A stretch of DNA of 64,000 nucleotides from Dictyobacter formicarum (lineage in GTDB: Bacteria; Chloroflexota; Ktedonobacteria; Ktedonobacterales; Ktedonobacteraceae), in NCBI RefSeq assembly GCF_016587435.1, contig NZ_BNJJ01000006.1:248001-312000 (forward strand), in the 5' to 3' direction. The notes beneath the pieces were generated by a model, which was not told where the DNA came from, did no database searches, and worked only from the letters and a program-made list of their open reading frames with translations. The position numbers and the translations under genes are program-made. Shown here in pieces: positions 56,346 through 64,000 of the stretch. Within the stretch, counting starts at the first letter, position 1. Each line of letters starts with the position of its first letter.

Positions 56346-57923
56346 ATGAAATTTGACGCAACCGCCGTCGCCGTTTTTATTTTCTTTTTCATTGTCGTGA
56401 CGGTCCTGGGTTTTGTCGCTGCGCGCTGGCGGCGCGGAGACCTGGATCTCTTGCACGAATGGGGACTAGCAGGTCGGCGTTTCGGCACAGTTATTACCTG
56501 GTTTTTGCTGGGTGGAGACCTGTATACCGCATATACATTTATCGCCATCCCGGCCGCCATGTACGGCGCTGGCGCCGTTTCAGGCTTTTTTGCCGTTCCC
56601 TACACCGTACTTGTTTATCCGCTCGTTTTTATTCTTATGCCCAGGTTCTGGGCGGTCTGTAAGCAGCGCGGCTATGTCACCGCATCTGATTTTGTAAGGG
56701 ACCGCTTCGACAGCCGAGGGCTGGCACTGGCCATTGCCTTTACAGGCATCCTGGCCACCATGCCATATATTGCTTTGCAAATGTATGGTATCCAGATCTC
56801 CCTGGCCGCGATGGGCATCCCCATCACTCTACCGATCCTGGGTTTCCAGGTGGATATTCCGTTATTGATCGCCTTTGTGATTCTGGCTGCCTACACCTAC
56901 ACCAGCGGACTGCGCGCACCAGCGATGATCGCACTGGTCAAAGACATGATGATATTTGTCGTCCTCTTTGCTGTAATTATCATTGTCCCAACGCACTTCC
57001 ACGGCTTTGGTCCCATTTTCGATGCCGCGCACCAGAAGGCTCTGGCTAATCCAAAAACATTCTCGGATATTATCCCTGCCAATCAGGCCATAGCCTATTC
57101 CACGCTGGCGCTCGGCTCAGCACTGGCGCTTTTCCTCTATCCCCATTCGCTAACCGGTGTACTCAGCAGTAATAGCACCAAAGTTGTCAAACGCAATGCT
57201 GCTTTGCTGCCCATTTATTCGTTGATGCTGGGCTTCCTGGCCATCCTGGGATATATGGCAATCGCGGCAAAGATCAAACCATTTGGTGGCTTCGGCAATA
57301 ATAGCGCCGTGCCAGCCTTGATTAATGCGATCTTTCCTTCCTGGTTTGCGGGCTTCACGTTTGCTGCCCTCTCGATTGGTGCCCTGGTGCCAGCAGCTGT
57401 CATGTCCATTGCAGCCGCCAACCTGTTTACGCGTAACATTTACAAAGAATATTTCCGGCCAGCGGCCTCCGATCGAGAAGAGTCGCAAGCGGCTAAAATT
57501 GCTTCATTTGTGCTGAAATTTGGTGCATTGATCTTTATTGTTGCCATCAATCCGGCCCAGGTTGTCTACTTCCAATTATTGGGTGGCATCTGGATCTTGC
57601 AAACATTGCCCTCAGTCTTCCTGGGACTCTACACCCATTGGTTTAATCGCTGGGCCCTGCTGATCGGCTGGGCCGCGGCTATGATTGCGGGTACCACAAT
57701 GTTTATCATGGCGGGCAACAAACCCACCATGGCCGTCTTTGGTATTCCCATCTATATCGCGGTCGCAGTACTCATACTCAATCTGTTGCTGGCGCTCATT
57801 CTAACGCCAGTCTTCGACGCTGTTGGGTTAAGAAATGGCAATGATCGTACGCAACCATCTGACTATGAGGAAGAGGCTGCACCAACAGAAGCACAAGAGC
57901 TCGGACAGGAGGCACTGAGCTAG
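56346..57923 (+). CDS. mctP: Sodium:solute symporter, monocarboxylate permease-like
   Basis: A 525-residue SSS-family transporter with about 13 membrane segments, starting VAVFIFFFIVVTVLGFVAAR. WFLLGGDLYTAYTFIAIPAA and YVTASDFVRDRFDSRGLALA are characteristic of the MctP-type carriers for lactate, pyruvate or acetate. The preceding DUF3311 gene supports this. Substrate is inferred from the family. GGAAGGGAG precedes the ATG. The acidic C-terminal tail is cytoplasmic. A terminator follows. Confidence 0.88.
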   Translation: MKFDATAVAVFIFFFIVVTVLGFVAARWRRGDLDLLHEWGLAGRRFGTVITWFLLGGDLYTAYTFIAIPAAMYGAGAVSGFFAVPYTVLVYPLVFILMPRFWAVCKQRGYVTASDFVRDRFDSRGLALAIAFTGILATMPYIALQMYGIQISLAAMGIPITLPILGFQVDIPLLIAFVILAAYTYTSGLRAPAMIALVKDMMIFVVLFAVIIIVPTHFHGFGPIFDAAHQKALANPKTFSDIIPANQAIAYSTLALGSALALFLYPHSLTGVLSSNSTKVVKRNAALLPIYSLMLGFLAILGYMAIAAKIKPFGGFGNNSAVPALINAIFPSWFAGFTFAALSIGALVPAAVMSIAAANLFTRNIYKEYFRPAASDREESQAAKIASFVLKFGALIFIVAINPAQVVYFQLLGGIWILQTLPSVFLGLYTHWFNRWALLIGWAAAMIAGTTMFIMAGNKPTMAVFGIPIYIAVAVLILNLLLALILTPVFDAVGLRNGNDRTQPSDYEEEAAPTEAQELGQEALS

Positions 57924-57940
57924 CTTATACTTTTGCAGTT

Positions 57941-57981
57941 ACGGGGATATCTTCGCACACGTAAGGTATCCCTGTTTTTTT
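57941..57981 (+). terminator. Terminator of the DUF3311-mctP operon
   Basis: ACGGGGATA pairs with TATCCCTGT (one G-T pair) around a 17-base loop, followed by TTTTTT. Confidence 0.8.
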
Positions 57982-58046
57982 GGCTTGCACAATATGCTAC
58001 CATAACAGGAAACAACTGTTATAGCGAAAAAGGAAAATGCAACAGG

Positions 58047-58559
58047 ATGGATTTTGACGAAGAGCTTTCTCAGCAGCCAGAAGAGATTGGGAGCGACGAT
58101 TTGCTCTCTGACGATAATTTACGTCTACCTGAAGACGCCAACCCATTAGTGCGTTTGCATGCTGTACGCGCCTGGCTGAAGCGCCGAGAGGGCGAAACCC
58201 ATATCGATATGGGCAATGCGGCACTGGCACTGCAGGAATTACAATCAAACGCCGGGACAACGCCTCTGCGGCGCCGAGCTTACCAGGAACAGATGGAACG
58301 GCTACAAAGCGCTCAGAACGCCTTTCAGAAGGCACAGGAGTCCCTGGCAACGTACGAAGAGGCGGAAAGCATGCTGGAGGAGTGTGTCAATCATACAACC
58401 GTTGGTGAACGGCTCCTGGTAGAATACTATCTGGAAATTGATAACCTGATACAGACCAGTCTGCAAGAAAGCAATCGGGAACAAACGCCGCGCATCGATG
58501 CGCTCTTCGAGGTCCAGAGTCGCATTGAGCGCGTCGGTGCCACCTATGAAGAAGACTGA
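58047..58559 (+). CDS. Hypothetical helical protein
   Basis: A 170-residue acidic, mostly helical protein. Residues 1-35 are acidic, the middle has RLHAVRAWLKRREGETHID and a coiled-coil-like RLQSAQNAFQKAQESLATYE. The C-terminal part has LLVEYYLEIDNLIQTSLQES. No family recognised. The ATG at 58047 has AGG just upstream, and a longer frame begins inside the preceding terminator, so it is rejected. It ends 8 bases before the convergent kinase relic. Confidence 0.65.
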   Translation: MDFDEELSQQPEEIGSDDLLSDDNLRLPEDANPLVRLHAVRAWLKRREGETHIDMGNAALALQELQSNAGTTPLRRRAYQEQMERLQSAQNAFQKAQESLATYEEAESMLEECVNHTTVGERLLVEYYLEIDNLIQTSLQESNREQTPRIDALFEVQSRIERVGATYEED

Positions 58560-58566
58560 GAAAGTG

Positions 58567-59180
58567 TCAGCCTAGAATCTCACGCACCCTGGCAGCCAGT
58601 TCATCCAGATCAAACGGCTTTTGGAGGAATGCAAAACTTTTATCCAGCACGAAGTTCTGGCTAATCTGGTTCGCCTGGTAGCCGCTGATAAAGAGGAATT
58701 TCGTGTGCTCGCTCAACAAATGGATGTTGTCATAAAGCTCTTTGCCCTTCATTTTGGGCGTGACGAGATCTGAAACGACCAGGGAAAAGATTGCGTTATG
58801 GGTTTCAAAAAGCTTGAGTCCTTCAGCGCCATCGGCAGCACTGACAACGGTATAGCCATATTCTGTTAGCGCCTCTTCCATCAGGCAACGTAGATCGGGA
58901 TCATCCTCCACCACCAGAATTGTCTCGTCGTCGCCGCGCACCGGCGCCTGATTGCGCGCATATCCATCTTTAATCCGAGCTCGGCCGCAGGAAGCTCGAT
59001 AGTTGGCAGATAGATGGAGAAGAGTGTGCCTTGTCCCTCCTCGCTCTCGACTCCGATATATCCATGATGCTGACCAATAATACCATGCACCATGGATAAA
59101 CCCAGACCAGTTCCTTTGCCAATCTCTTTGGTGGTGAAAAAAGGTTCAAAGATATGCGATTGTGTCTGCTCATCCATGCC
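58567..59180 (-). pseudogene. Truncated, frameshifted hybrid histidine kinase
   Basis: Minus-strand remains of the ATPase end ([36 protein letters not shown]) are followed by a linker and a receiver domain ([34 protein letters not shown]). The two parts are in different frames: the receiver frame continues backwards as [16 protein letters not shown], which would join the ATPase frame with a one-base change near 58975-58985. Upstream of the ATPase fragment the HisKA and sensor parts are missing, replaced by the terminator of the DUF1501 gene. The receiver has no ribosome site of its own. Confidence 0.75.
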
Positions 59181-59199
59181 TAGGAAAAATAATGATAGC

Positions 59200-59227
59200 G
59201 GGAGGTGGCGTTGTCGCGCCACCTCCC
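59200..59227 (-). terminator. Terminator of the DUF1800-DUF1501 operon
   Basis: Perfect 11-base arms GGGAGGTGGCG and CGCCACCTCCC around TTGTCG. On the minus strand a GCTATCATTATTTTTCC run follows. Confidence 0.85.
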
Positions 59228-59249
59228 TGCAATATATGGCGCTTTTATT

Positions 59250-60512
59250 TTAAAGTTGTGGTAAAAAGTTCTGTGAGTTATAAGAACCGCCCAGTACATC
59301 TTTGGAGGAGGCCCCCATCCAGCGATCCAGAACGGTAGCATAGACGGAACGGAAATCCACTGTATACTTCAAGTTGCCAACCTGGTCCAGATTTTTGAGG
59401 TCAGGAGGTTCGCCATAGATGCCTTTGTGAATCGCATTGCCCAGCACGAAAAGAGGTGCCGCCGTGCCATGGTCGGTACCCTGGCTGCCATTCTCTTCTA
59501 CCCGCCGCCCAAACTCTGACCAGGTCATGACCACTACGTTGTCTGCTTTACCATGTTTTTCCAGGTCGGTATAGAATGCGGCAAGCCCCTCGGCTAACGT
59601 CTTTAACAGAGTCTCATGGGTCGCAGTCTGATTGGCGTGGGTATCAAATCCACCCAGCGTCACATATCCTACCCGCAAGCCGAGCCCCTGCACGATGGCT
59701 TCGGCCAGCGTTTTCAGGCCGGTCGCAAAAGGACCCTGGGGATAGGTAACAGTCGGCTGATAGGTAGCTGCAGCCTGTAGCAACTGGCGTCCTCCCTCGT
59801 GGGCATTGAGCGCGGTGGTATCTAAGAGCGCGGCATAAGGTGATGAGCGCGGATAGGTATTATAGAGCTTTAAAAGCGCCTGCAGGCGCGCATTTCCTCC
59901 ATCGGGCTCGGTCGGGTCCGCATTGAGACGGTAGGTCTGGGAACTGGTCAGCGTCGGTACCGGTGTGGTAATTGAAGAGAGCGCCTGCGCCGTCTGTGTG
60001 CCAATATCCATCGCCTGAAATGGGTGGCCATCTTTATCCACCAGGCCGGCCACCAGTTTTCCCAACCAGCCCTCGCGGCCATTACCACTCAGGTCCAGCG
60101 TCTGCCAGATATCCATTGCTTGAAAGTGAGATAGACTCTGATTGGGATAGCCTACACCCTCAACAATGGCGAGATGGCCTTGATCCCAGAGATTTTTGAG
60201 TGGGGCCAGATTGGGATGCAGGCCCAAACGATCATCCAGATGTAAAACCTTGTCTTCGGCAAGTCCTAATGTGGGGCGCATCTTATGATATGTTGCATCA
60301 GTATAGGGCACAACGGTATTCAAACCATCGTTGCCACCAGCCATCTGGACCACAATCAATGTATGGTCATTGCCGGCCATAGCAGTACGGGCATGATCCA
60401 GCTGGAGCGCTCTGGCAGAGGCAACTCCACGACTAAAAATCGCCGGCATCACCATACCAGCAGAGACAACCAGCATCCCATCCTTGAGCATAGCTCGACG
60501 CGAAAGTTTCAT
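59250..60512 (-). CDS. DUF1501 protein, Tat-exported
   Basis: A 420-residue protein with a twin-arginine signal (MKLSRRAMLKDGM) and the DUF1501 blocks VVQMAGGNDGLNTVVPY, LHPNLAPLKNLWDQG, GGFDTHANQ and TWSEFGRRV. The fold is related to alkaline phosphatase/sulfatase-like proteins, but activity is unknown. It always tends to occur with DUF1800, which here lies upstream with a 76-base gap. Ribosome site GGAAGGAAGAAGG. Folded export via Tat suggests a cofactor or metal. Confidence 0.92.
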   Translation of the reverse strand: MKLSRRAMLKDGMLVVSAGMVMPAIFSRGVASARALQLDHARTAMAGNDHTLIVVQMAGGNDGLNTVVPYTDATYHKMRPTLGLAEDKVLHLDDRLGLHPNLAPLKNLWDQGHLAIVEGVGYPNQSLSHFQAMDIWQTLDLSGNGREGWLGKLVAGLVDKDGHPFQAMDIGTQTAQALSSITTPVPTLTSSQTYRLNADPTEPDGGNARLQALLKLYNTYPRSSPYAALLDTTALNAHEGGRQLLQAAATYQPTVTYPQGPFATGLKTLAEAIVQGLGLRVGYVTLGGFDTHANQTATHETLLKTLAEGLAAFYTDLEKHGKADNVVVMTWSEFGRRVEENGSQGTDHGTAAPLFVLGNAIHKGIYGEPPDLKNLDQVGNLKYTVDFRSVYATVLDRWMGASSKDVLGGSYNSQNFLPQL

Positions 60513-60588
60513 ATCCTTCTTCCTTCCTGACCCGGGCAGATAGCTTGCCGTCAGGTTGCATTTCTACATGTGTGCCTGTCTATGCACG

Positions 60589-62217
60589 CTAATTTAGCTG
60601 GTATTCGGGGGATGCCAGCATCAGATATAGTGTTCCCCGCACCTTACTGACCGGATAGCTTTTCCCCCCACTCAATGTGATATGTCCTTTACGTGAGCGT
60701 GGATCAGGGGTATTGAAGTATTCAACCAGCTGGGTCTTGCGTTCATTCTCCAGCGTGCCATCCAGCAAGAAACTGGCAAAATGGTCAACAAACTTCTCAG
60801 GTGTATCGATATGATGGGTATCTACGATAGATTGAAAATCAAGAGGCTTGTAGACAGTGGTGCGAGTGCGACCACCGGCGATCAGCAAGTTGATATAGTT
60901 GAGGCGCGACATCCAGGTTCCACCATTCAGCCAGAGAGAACTAACTTTATCGCCCGGCCAGCCCGCTACATTGGGAGGCCCAAACAGGGTCTGCCCCAAC
61001 AAATACAGCAGGTTGGGCAGTTCCGCCCCGTTGGTCTTAGCTTCGAGCGCCCGGTACGAGCCGATCAGAAACTCGGTGGGCGACTTGACCCGCGCTCGAT
61101 AGGCTTTGGGCGAGTTAAATTGTGGCGAGAGCAGGAGCGTCTTCATGACCGCCTGAATGCTATGATTGCTCTTGACATAGGTATCCACCAGGGGCTTCAG
61201 ATCATCGTTACTCGGATTCTCGTAAGCAAAAAAGGTAAAGAGTTTCCGACACAGGAACCAGGGAGTGGCCGGGTGATTGGTCAGAATCCGAATAATATCC
61301 TTATAATCGAAGTTCCCTTTTTGACCCAGAAAAACCAGTTCACGCGTTGTATGGTCAGCCGGATAGTACTGTGCCTTCAATGCCGCGCCGCGCACATGCC
61401 AACCAGTCAGCGCAGCTGCCCCTTCAAACACATCTTGCTGCGAATAATGACCCAGTCCAAGCGTAAACAATTCCATTAATTCGCGTGCAAAATTTTCGTT
61501 GGGCGCATTCTTGCGACTTTTGGTCAGGTCCAGGTAGAAAAGCATGGCCGGATCGCTGGTAATGCCCAGTAGCAGGTTGTCGAAGGTGTCAAAAGCATGG
61601 TCGCGCAAAAAATTGTTCTGCACAATCATGCGCATATAAGCCTTTGGCCCGCCAATCTTCTGATAGTTGCTGGTCAGGACCCCATGCCAGAAGAGGGTCA
61701 TCTTCTCCTGTAACGGTCGCTGGGTACCAGCCATACGCAACAGCCACCAGCGCTGCTGATTCTGTGGCTTCATCAAATCTAACTGCGCGTCTGCCAGCTG
61801 CTGCTCCAAAGGCTGGTCAGAGATCTGCTGATAATTCAGCAGGCGCTCCACTGCCCCTTGATATCCCAAGGGAGTGTATAAAGCCAGGTCGGCCAGGGTC
61901 ACGCCAAAACCTGTGCGGCGTAAAAGATGGCCTATCTGCGCATTTGCGCCAGCGGAACCAGCAGGCTGCGAATTGGCGGTTGTATTCTGTTGCGATTGCT
62001 GCCACTCGGCCAGCGCAACACCGCCAATAGCGACAGCAGCGCCTGCTCCAGCCAGACCCGAAAAGAGCGCACGACGAGAGAGACGCTTCGGTGCAGGCGA
62101 GGCCGCCATGATTCCTGGCACAGAGGCCGTGGATGCTGGTGGTGGCCCTGGCAAGTTCTCATTCAGGCCTGGATCAGCCCCCTTCCACGGTTCAGTGGGC
62201 TGTTCGTGCACGTCCAT
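60589..62217 (-). CDS. DUF1800 protein with Tat-like anchor
   Basis: A 542-residue protein. The N-terminal 45 residues are cytoplasmic, then KRLSRRALFSGLAGAGAAVA is a Tat-like signal or anchor. The DUF1800 body has IGHLLRRTGFGVTLADLALY, MTLFWHGVLTSN, ENFARELMELFTLGLGHYSQ and FNSPKAYRARVKSPTEFLIG. It is known as the common partner of DUF1501; a function is not established. AGGAGGC lies before the ATG. Confidence 0.92.
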   Translation of the reverse strand: MDVHEQPTEPWKGADPGLNENLPGPPPASTASVPGIMAASPAPKRLSRRALFSGLAGAGAAVAIGGVALAEWQQSQQNTTANSQPAGSAGANAQIGHLLRRTGFGVTLADLALYTPLGYQGAVERLLNYQQISDQPLEQQLADAQLDLMKPQNQQRWWLLRMAGTQRPLQEKMTLFWHGVLTSNYQKIGGPKAYMRMIVQNNFLRDHAFDTFDNLLLGITSDPAMLFYLDLTKSRKNAPNENFARELMELFTLGLGHYSQQDVFEGAAALTGWHVRGAALKAQYYPADHTTRELVFLGQKGNFDYKDIIRILTNHPATPWFLCRKLFTFFAYENPSNDDLKPLVDTYVKSNHSIQAVMKTLLLSPQFNSPKAYRARVKSPTEFLIGSYRALEAKTNGAELPNLLYLLGQTLFGPPNVAGWPGDKVSSLWLNGGTWMSRLNYINLLIAGGRTRTTVYKPLDFQSIVDTHHIDTPEKFVDHFASFLLDGTLENERKTQLVEYFNTPDPRSRKGHITLSGGKSYPVSKVRGTLYLMLASPEYQLN

Positions 62218-62653
62218 GTTTAACGCCTCCTCTATACGTTTGTAAGCGATTCGTTATGACTAGAATCATAGATACTTCTATTCTAGAAATATATATAGCT
62301 GTATAAATTTGTACCATCTGCGAAAATTGTAACAGAAAGAGTTCAAGGAAATCTCAAGAGAAACTAATAAATTGCTCTTTTTTTTGGCTTCTCATTTTTC
62401 GCTGAGAGAGTGTCAGACTCCCAACAGACTGAGAATCAGAGCACCCCTGGGCCTGGGGAACGCAGGCGTCCCCAATCTCTTTTTTTATATTGGTGCAAAA
62501 AGTGCGCTGTGCGCACTTTTTGCACCAATATAAAAACTGACGATGAATATGGGACTCCGATATTCATTGATACTTTTAAGCGCGTAGTGAGTTTTACAAA
62601 ATAGGAGATGTTGCATATAGAGCAACATCATGTGGATAGAGGAGGGGTGAATT
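62218..62653. other. Divergent intergenic region with hairpin repeat copy 3
   Basis: The upstream halves of the DUF1800 gene (minus) and the glycosidase-like gene (plus). No gene is seen. The repeat listed at 62406-62536 fills much of it. Confidence 0.5.
62406..62536. repeat. Hairpin repeat, copy 3
   Basis: A perfect 26-base inverted repeat (arms 62482-62507 and 62511-62536, loop TGT) that nearly matches copy 1: TATTGGTGCAAAAAGTGC. The motif GAGAGTGTCAGACTCCCA (62406-62423) precedes it by 58 bases, matching copy 1 in 16 of 18 positions. It lies between divergent genes, so it cannot be a terminator of either. A second inverted repeat (ATGAATAT/ATATTCAT, about 62543-62567) follows. Confidence 0.75.
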
Positions 62654-63721
62654 ATGCCACAGCTCGCACCAGAGCGCAAAAAAACGACTTTTATAGCTTT
62701 TTGTCTCATCAGTATCGCTGTCGTCATTATTGTAGTTTCGCTTGGCGTCTGGACTTTCCAGTATGGTCCGCTGGCCAGGCGCTTGAACAGCCAACCGACA
62801 GCCATTAGCATTTCACCATTATCACATTCAAATACAACAATATCTCCGCTGCTCTTTGGTACCAATATGGCCTTGTTCGATAGCAATGATCTCTTATTGA
62901 GTTCAGAGAATGCGCGCATACGCGTGCAGAGCTTGCATCCAGGGATTATTCGTATGCCGGTTCGGTCCAGCCTGAGCGAAGAGATCGAAATGCGAGCGGC
63001 ACGAACAATAAGAGAGCTAAGAGCAGTACCGCTGATCAATCTGCGCGGCGCGGTTGACACATTTGTGCTGGCTGATGATACACGCATCGTTCAAGATATG
63101 CAACAGGTTTTTAAAGGTAGTAACGTGTATTATGAATACGGCAATGAAGAGGACCTGCAGGGAGTGACGGCTGAAAAGTATACAGCCTCCTGGAATCAGA
63201 TTATTCCACAGTTGAAACGCCTGGCCCCGCAGGCCCATTTTATTGGCCCCGCCAACTTTCAATACAATGAGTCCTATCTCAAGGCGTTTCTACAGCATGC
63301 CCGGCCCACGCCTGATGAGGTTAGCTGGCACGAATATACCTGTAACGTTGGACAAGCGCCGGCCACCTGCATAGCAAACATTGCACACTGGACTAGCCAT
63401 ATCACCAGAGCGCGCACCATGATGCAGCAGGTGAGTGGGCACGCCCTACCCATCATGATCACTGAATGGAACTATGCTGCAGATGCTACTGCCAACGATG
63501 GAAAAAATAATAATCCAGATTTTATACAAAACTGGACAAAGCTGGCACTGCAGACATTGGCGGCCAATCGCATCTTCGCGGCCATGCAATATTCCTGCAC
63601 CAACACAGCGGTACCTCTGGTTACGAATAACGCGACACTGAGTATGCAGGGAGAAAGCTTTCAGGCTCAATATCAGCAGATGATCATCGAGCAGCATGTC
63701 CCAGCGGCGCTAAGCAGCTAA
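62654..63721 (+). CDS. Membrane-anchored glycoside-hydrolase-like protein
   Basis: A 355-residue protein with an N-terminal membrane anchor (about 12-33, IAFCLISIAVVIIVVSLGVW). The outer part resembles a clan A glycosidase barrel: TISPLLFGTNMALFDS at the first strand, a candidate acid/base Glu in YYEYGNEED and a candidate nucleophile Glu in IMITEWNYAA. The two Glu and the strand order suggest GH39/GH79-like enzymes, but the exact family is not assigned. GGAGGGG lies before the ATG. It probably acts at the cell surface. Confidence 0.65.
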   Translation: MPQLAPERKKTTFIAFCLISIAVVIIVVSLGVWTFQYGPLARRLNSQPTAISISPLSHSNTTISPLLFGTNMALFDSNDLLLSSENARIRVQSLHPGIIRMPVRSSLSEEIEMRAARTIRELRAVPLINLRGAVDTFVLADDTRIVQDMQQVFKGSNVYYEYGNEEDLQGVTAEKYTASWNQIIPQLKRLAPQAHFIGPANFQYNESYLKAFLQHARPTPDEVSWHEYTCNVGQAPATCIANIAHWTSHITRARTMMQQVSGHALPIMITEWNYAADATANDGKNNNPDFIQNWTKLALQTLAANRIFAAMQYSCTNTAVPLVTNNATLSMQGESFQAQYQQMIIEQHVPAALSS

Positions 63722-63731
63722 CAACGGCCGT

Positions 63732-64000
63732 TTAGCAGGTGAGCAGGCGCACCACATCCAGCAGATCACGCACGTGAAATGGCTTGATGATGACCTGTTC
63801 TACTCCCAGTTTCACGACATCGGAAGCATCAATGTTAGCGGTAATCACTACCACAGAAGGGCGGGGAAAAGAAGAAGAATAGAGCTCTCGATATTCCTGT
63901 AAGCGAGCCAGGAACGTAGCGCCATCCATACCGGGCATAGCCAGGTCTAACAAAATCACGGAGGGATAGCGGCCTTCACGGGCCGCATTATGCATCCAAT
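63732..64000 (-). CDS. Response regulator receiver domain (partial, 5' end off the window)
   Basis: The C-terminal 89 residues of a receiver domain, with phosphoacceptor Asp in VILLDLAMPGMDGATFL, Thr in VVVITANI and Lys in VIIKPFHVRDLL. The start lies beyond base 64000. It ends shortly after Lys and helix 5 with no output domain, so it is either a single-domain regulator or the end of a hybrid kinase. Confidence 0.9.
   Translation of the reverse strand, partial: WMHNAAREGRYPSVILLDLAMPGMDGATFLARLQEYRELYSSSFPRPSVVVITANIDASDVVKLGVEQVIIKPFHVRDLLDVVRLLTC

Noticed and set aside
58567..58941. Independent single-domain response regulator
   Set aside because: No ribosome site at the GTG, and the frame extends back as a hybrid-kinase linker, so it is treated as part of a relic.
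60781..61479. A 232-residue plus frame within the DUF1800 gene
   Set aside because: Antisense shadow; no ribosome site or motif.

Overview
The window looks like a chromosomal segment from a Chloroflexota bacterium of the class Ktedonobacteria. This is inferred from gene content, not from a marker gene. The signs are two ECF sigma/anti-sigma pairs plus a separate group 2 sigma-70, an STPK and a degenerate STPK-like protein with long linkers, an archaeal-type PurO IMP cyclohydrolase, paired Tat-exported DUF1501/DUF1800 proteins, HD-GYP and histidine kinase signalling, and many decayed insertion-sequence pieces. No rRNA, tRNA, CRISPR array, intact transposase or phage module was recognised.

Layout. 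1-6.3 kb: methyltransferase, crotonase and DNA polymerase III delta' on the minus strand, then an ECF sigma/anti-sigma pair on plus. 6.3-13.9 kb: acyl-CoA dehydrogenase, then a minus-strand methyl-cycle cluster. The cluster holds metK behind a promoter and a SAM-I riboswitch, ahcY, a PfkB kinase, an HD protein and mtnA. 13.9-20 kb: a second ECF sigma/anti-sigma pair behind a structured leader, two decayed small genes, a Nudix hydrolase, and a histidine kinase/response regulator pair behind another structured leader. 20-31 kb: pepA, purO, a phytoene-desaturase-like oxidoreductase with a frameshifted end, a three-gene ABC-2 exporter, a decayed gene and ISL3 relic, moaD-moaE, a fused MNT-HEPN protein, and a TPR protein. 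31-40 kb: GntR regulator, thioredoxin, Bax inhibitor-1 protein, a zinc-ribbon protein, ferredoxin, a membrane STPK with a sensor-like exterior domain, an M29 aminopeptidase and a YbjN-like protein. 40-50 kb: a degenerate kinase fused to a Tat-like anchor and a Rieske domain, a DUF1015/FAD oxidoreductase pair, a HEAT-like protein, a secreted Vgb-like propeller and a membrane protein. 50-64 kb: group 2 sigma factor behind an IS605/TnpB-like relic, HD-GYP, cell-surface Thr/Pro-rich protein, DUF3311-MctP transporter, remains of a hybrid histidine kinase, DUF1501/DUF1800, a membrane-anchored glycosidase-like protein, and the end of a response regulator.

How genes work together. MetK makes SAM and AhcY removes SAH. 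MtnA belongs to methylthioadenosine salvage, and the PfkB and HD proteins between them may complete a local salvage route. Regulation is membrane-centred: sigma/anti-sigma pairs, a kinase with an outside domain, and a histidine kinase with an extracytoplasmic sensor. The most unusual protein is the degenerate-kinase/Tat anchor/Rieske fusion at 40104-42176. The non-coding DNA is also rich. There are three GC-rich structured leaders and a family of long perfect hairpins (37.8, 54.6, 62.5 kb) that sit where no terminator is needed. All calls come from reading the sequence; no database search was run.
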